5,766 bases of DNA from NCBI GenBank assembly GCA_947379685.1, contig CANCOG010000337.1:1-5766 (forward strand), read 5' to 3'. A program made the translations under genes and the position numbers. The notes below the pieces were generated by a model, which saw only the letters and a program-made list of their open reading frames with translations, made no database searches and was not told where the DNA came from. Origin of the DNA: Flavipsychrobacter stenotrophus. GTDB lineage: Bacteria; Bacteroidota; Bacteroidia; Chitinophagales; Chitinophagaceae. Shown here in pieces: positions 5,360 to 5,766 of the stretch; position 1 is the stretch's first letter, and each line of letters starts with the position of its first letter.

Positions 5360-5766
5360 CTATTGCAACTTAAATGTGATTGGCTGCGTATACAGCATGT
5401 TTACTTTGCGGCCATCATTCATTTCAGCTGGCTGCCAGTCCGGCATTTTAGCAACTACCTCAAGTGCTGCCCTTGACAATGAGGTGTCCGGAGATCTAAC
5501 AACTACCGGATTGGTTACCTTTCCTGTTTTAGAGATCACAAACTGTACAGCAACACGCCCTTCAATGTTTTTGGTTCTTGCATATTGTGGGTAATGCAAT
5601 TCTCGCTGCAAATAAGCAGCCAGAGAACCATTATCGCCAAGGAACTGCGGCAGTTTATCTGCAAATTTCAGGACAGAATCGTTTGCTGCCAATGAGGTAA
5701 CAGGCGGTGGCGGGGTTGCAAGGATCTTCGCTCTTATCTGAGCTTCATCGTTTTCCACAACTGTCT
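5360..5766 (-). CDS. TonB C-terminal domain protein (5' end cut by window edge)
   Basis: The minus-strand frame is open from the right edge to the TAG at 5362-5360, so the N-terminus lies outside the window. Counting from the GTG at 5758, the fragment has a proline stretch (TPPPP at 15-19) and then a TonB C-terminal domain at about 37-132: LPQFLGDNGSLAAYL, the LHYPQYA strand-helix start (54-60), GRVAVQFVISKTGKV (67-81), VVVRSPD (85-91), and DWQPAEMNDGRKV (107-119) ending in YTQPITFKL. This is the domain that contacts the TonB box of outer-membrane transporters and passes on ExbB/ExbD-derived energy. The family's common FPGG is FLGDN here, a small departure. The GTG is probably an internal valine, since the frame stays open beyond it and no membrane anchor has appeared yet. 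It may be a plain TonB or a TonB domain fused to another N-terminal module, such as an M56-type sensor; the visible part cannot tell. Confidence 0.85.
   Translation of the reverse strand, partial: TVVENDEAQIRAKILATPPPPVTSLAANDSVLKFADKLPQFLGDNGSLAAYLQRELHYPQYARTKNIEGRVAVQFVISKTGKVTNPVVVRSPDTSLSRAALEVVAKMPDWQPAEMNDGRKVNMLYTQPITFKLQ

Noticed and set aside
5195..5476. Plus-strand open frame of about 93 codons over the riboswitch and the end of the TonB-domain gene
   Set aside because: It runs antisense through the fluoride aptamer and a well-supported coding region, shows no protein-family features, and has no promoter of its own.
5756..5758. GTG as the start of the TonB-domain protein
   Set aside because: The frame stays open to the window edge (codons for Thr-Val precede it), and a TonB protein needs an upstream membrane anchor, so this is more likely an internal valine.

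Overview
The window reads as a chromosomal segment of a Bacteroidota species, probably from the Chitinophagia/Sphingobacteriia side; this is inferred from gene families and signals, not from a search. The supporting signs are: a menaquinone-type UbiE/MenG methyltransferase, a membrane-anchored MutS-like ATPase, a secreted DUF922-like protein, a TonB C-terminal domain protein, no clear Shine-Dalgarno sequences, and several matches to the Bacteroidota -7 promoter element TAnnTTTG just upstream of start codons. Base composition is moderate and looks even throughout, and there are no IS elements, tRNAs, rRNAs or CRISPR repeats.

Layout: (1) 1-466, minus: 5' three-quarters of engB, a ribosome-assembly GTPase, cut by the left edge. 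(2) 493-1248, plus: ubiE/menG, the last methylation step of menaquinone synthesis, divergent from engB across 26 bp. (3) 1251-3038, minus: a 595-residue MutS-family ATPase with transmembrane segments and neither mismatch-recognition nor Smr domain; it converges on ubiE with a 2-bp gap. (4) 3181-3840, plus: a secreted HExxH protein resembling DUF922 putative metalloproteases. (5) 3823-5127, minus: a CLC transporter whose signature residues are those of the fluoride/proton antiporter (CLC-F) branch, although such genes are often labelled 'voltage-gated chloride channel'. (6) 5175-5230, minus: a well-matched fluoride riboswitch (crcB motif) in the leader of that gene, with its own promoter. (7) 5360-5766, minus: the C-terminal part of a TonB-domain protein, cut by the right edge.

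The most informative unit is 5125-5244: a TATCTTTG promoter element, a transcript start predicted at the 5' edge of the aptamer, the fluoride aptamer, and a leader that can form a 10-bp duplex (three wobble pairs) between the 3' edge of the aptamer and the bases immediately before the AUG. That duplex and the aptamer pseudoknot share nucleotides, so they exclude each other. This suggests a fluoride-ON switch acting on translation of a fluoride exporter. The other genes are housekeeping or of unknown function and show no obvious joint pathway with the fluoride unit. No wholly new system is evident; the main uncharacterised players are the membrane MutS-like protein and the DUF922-like protein.
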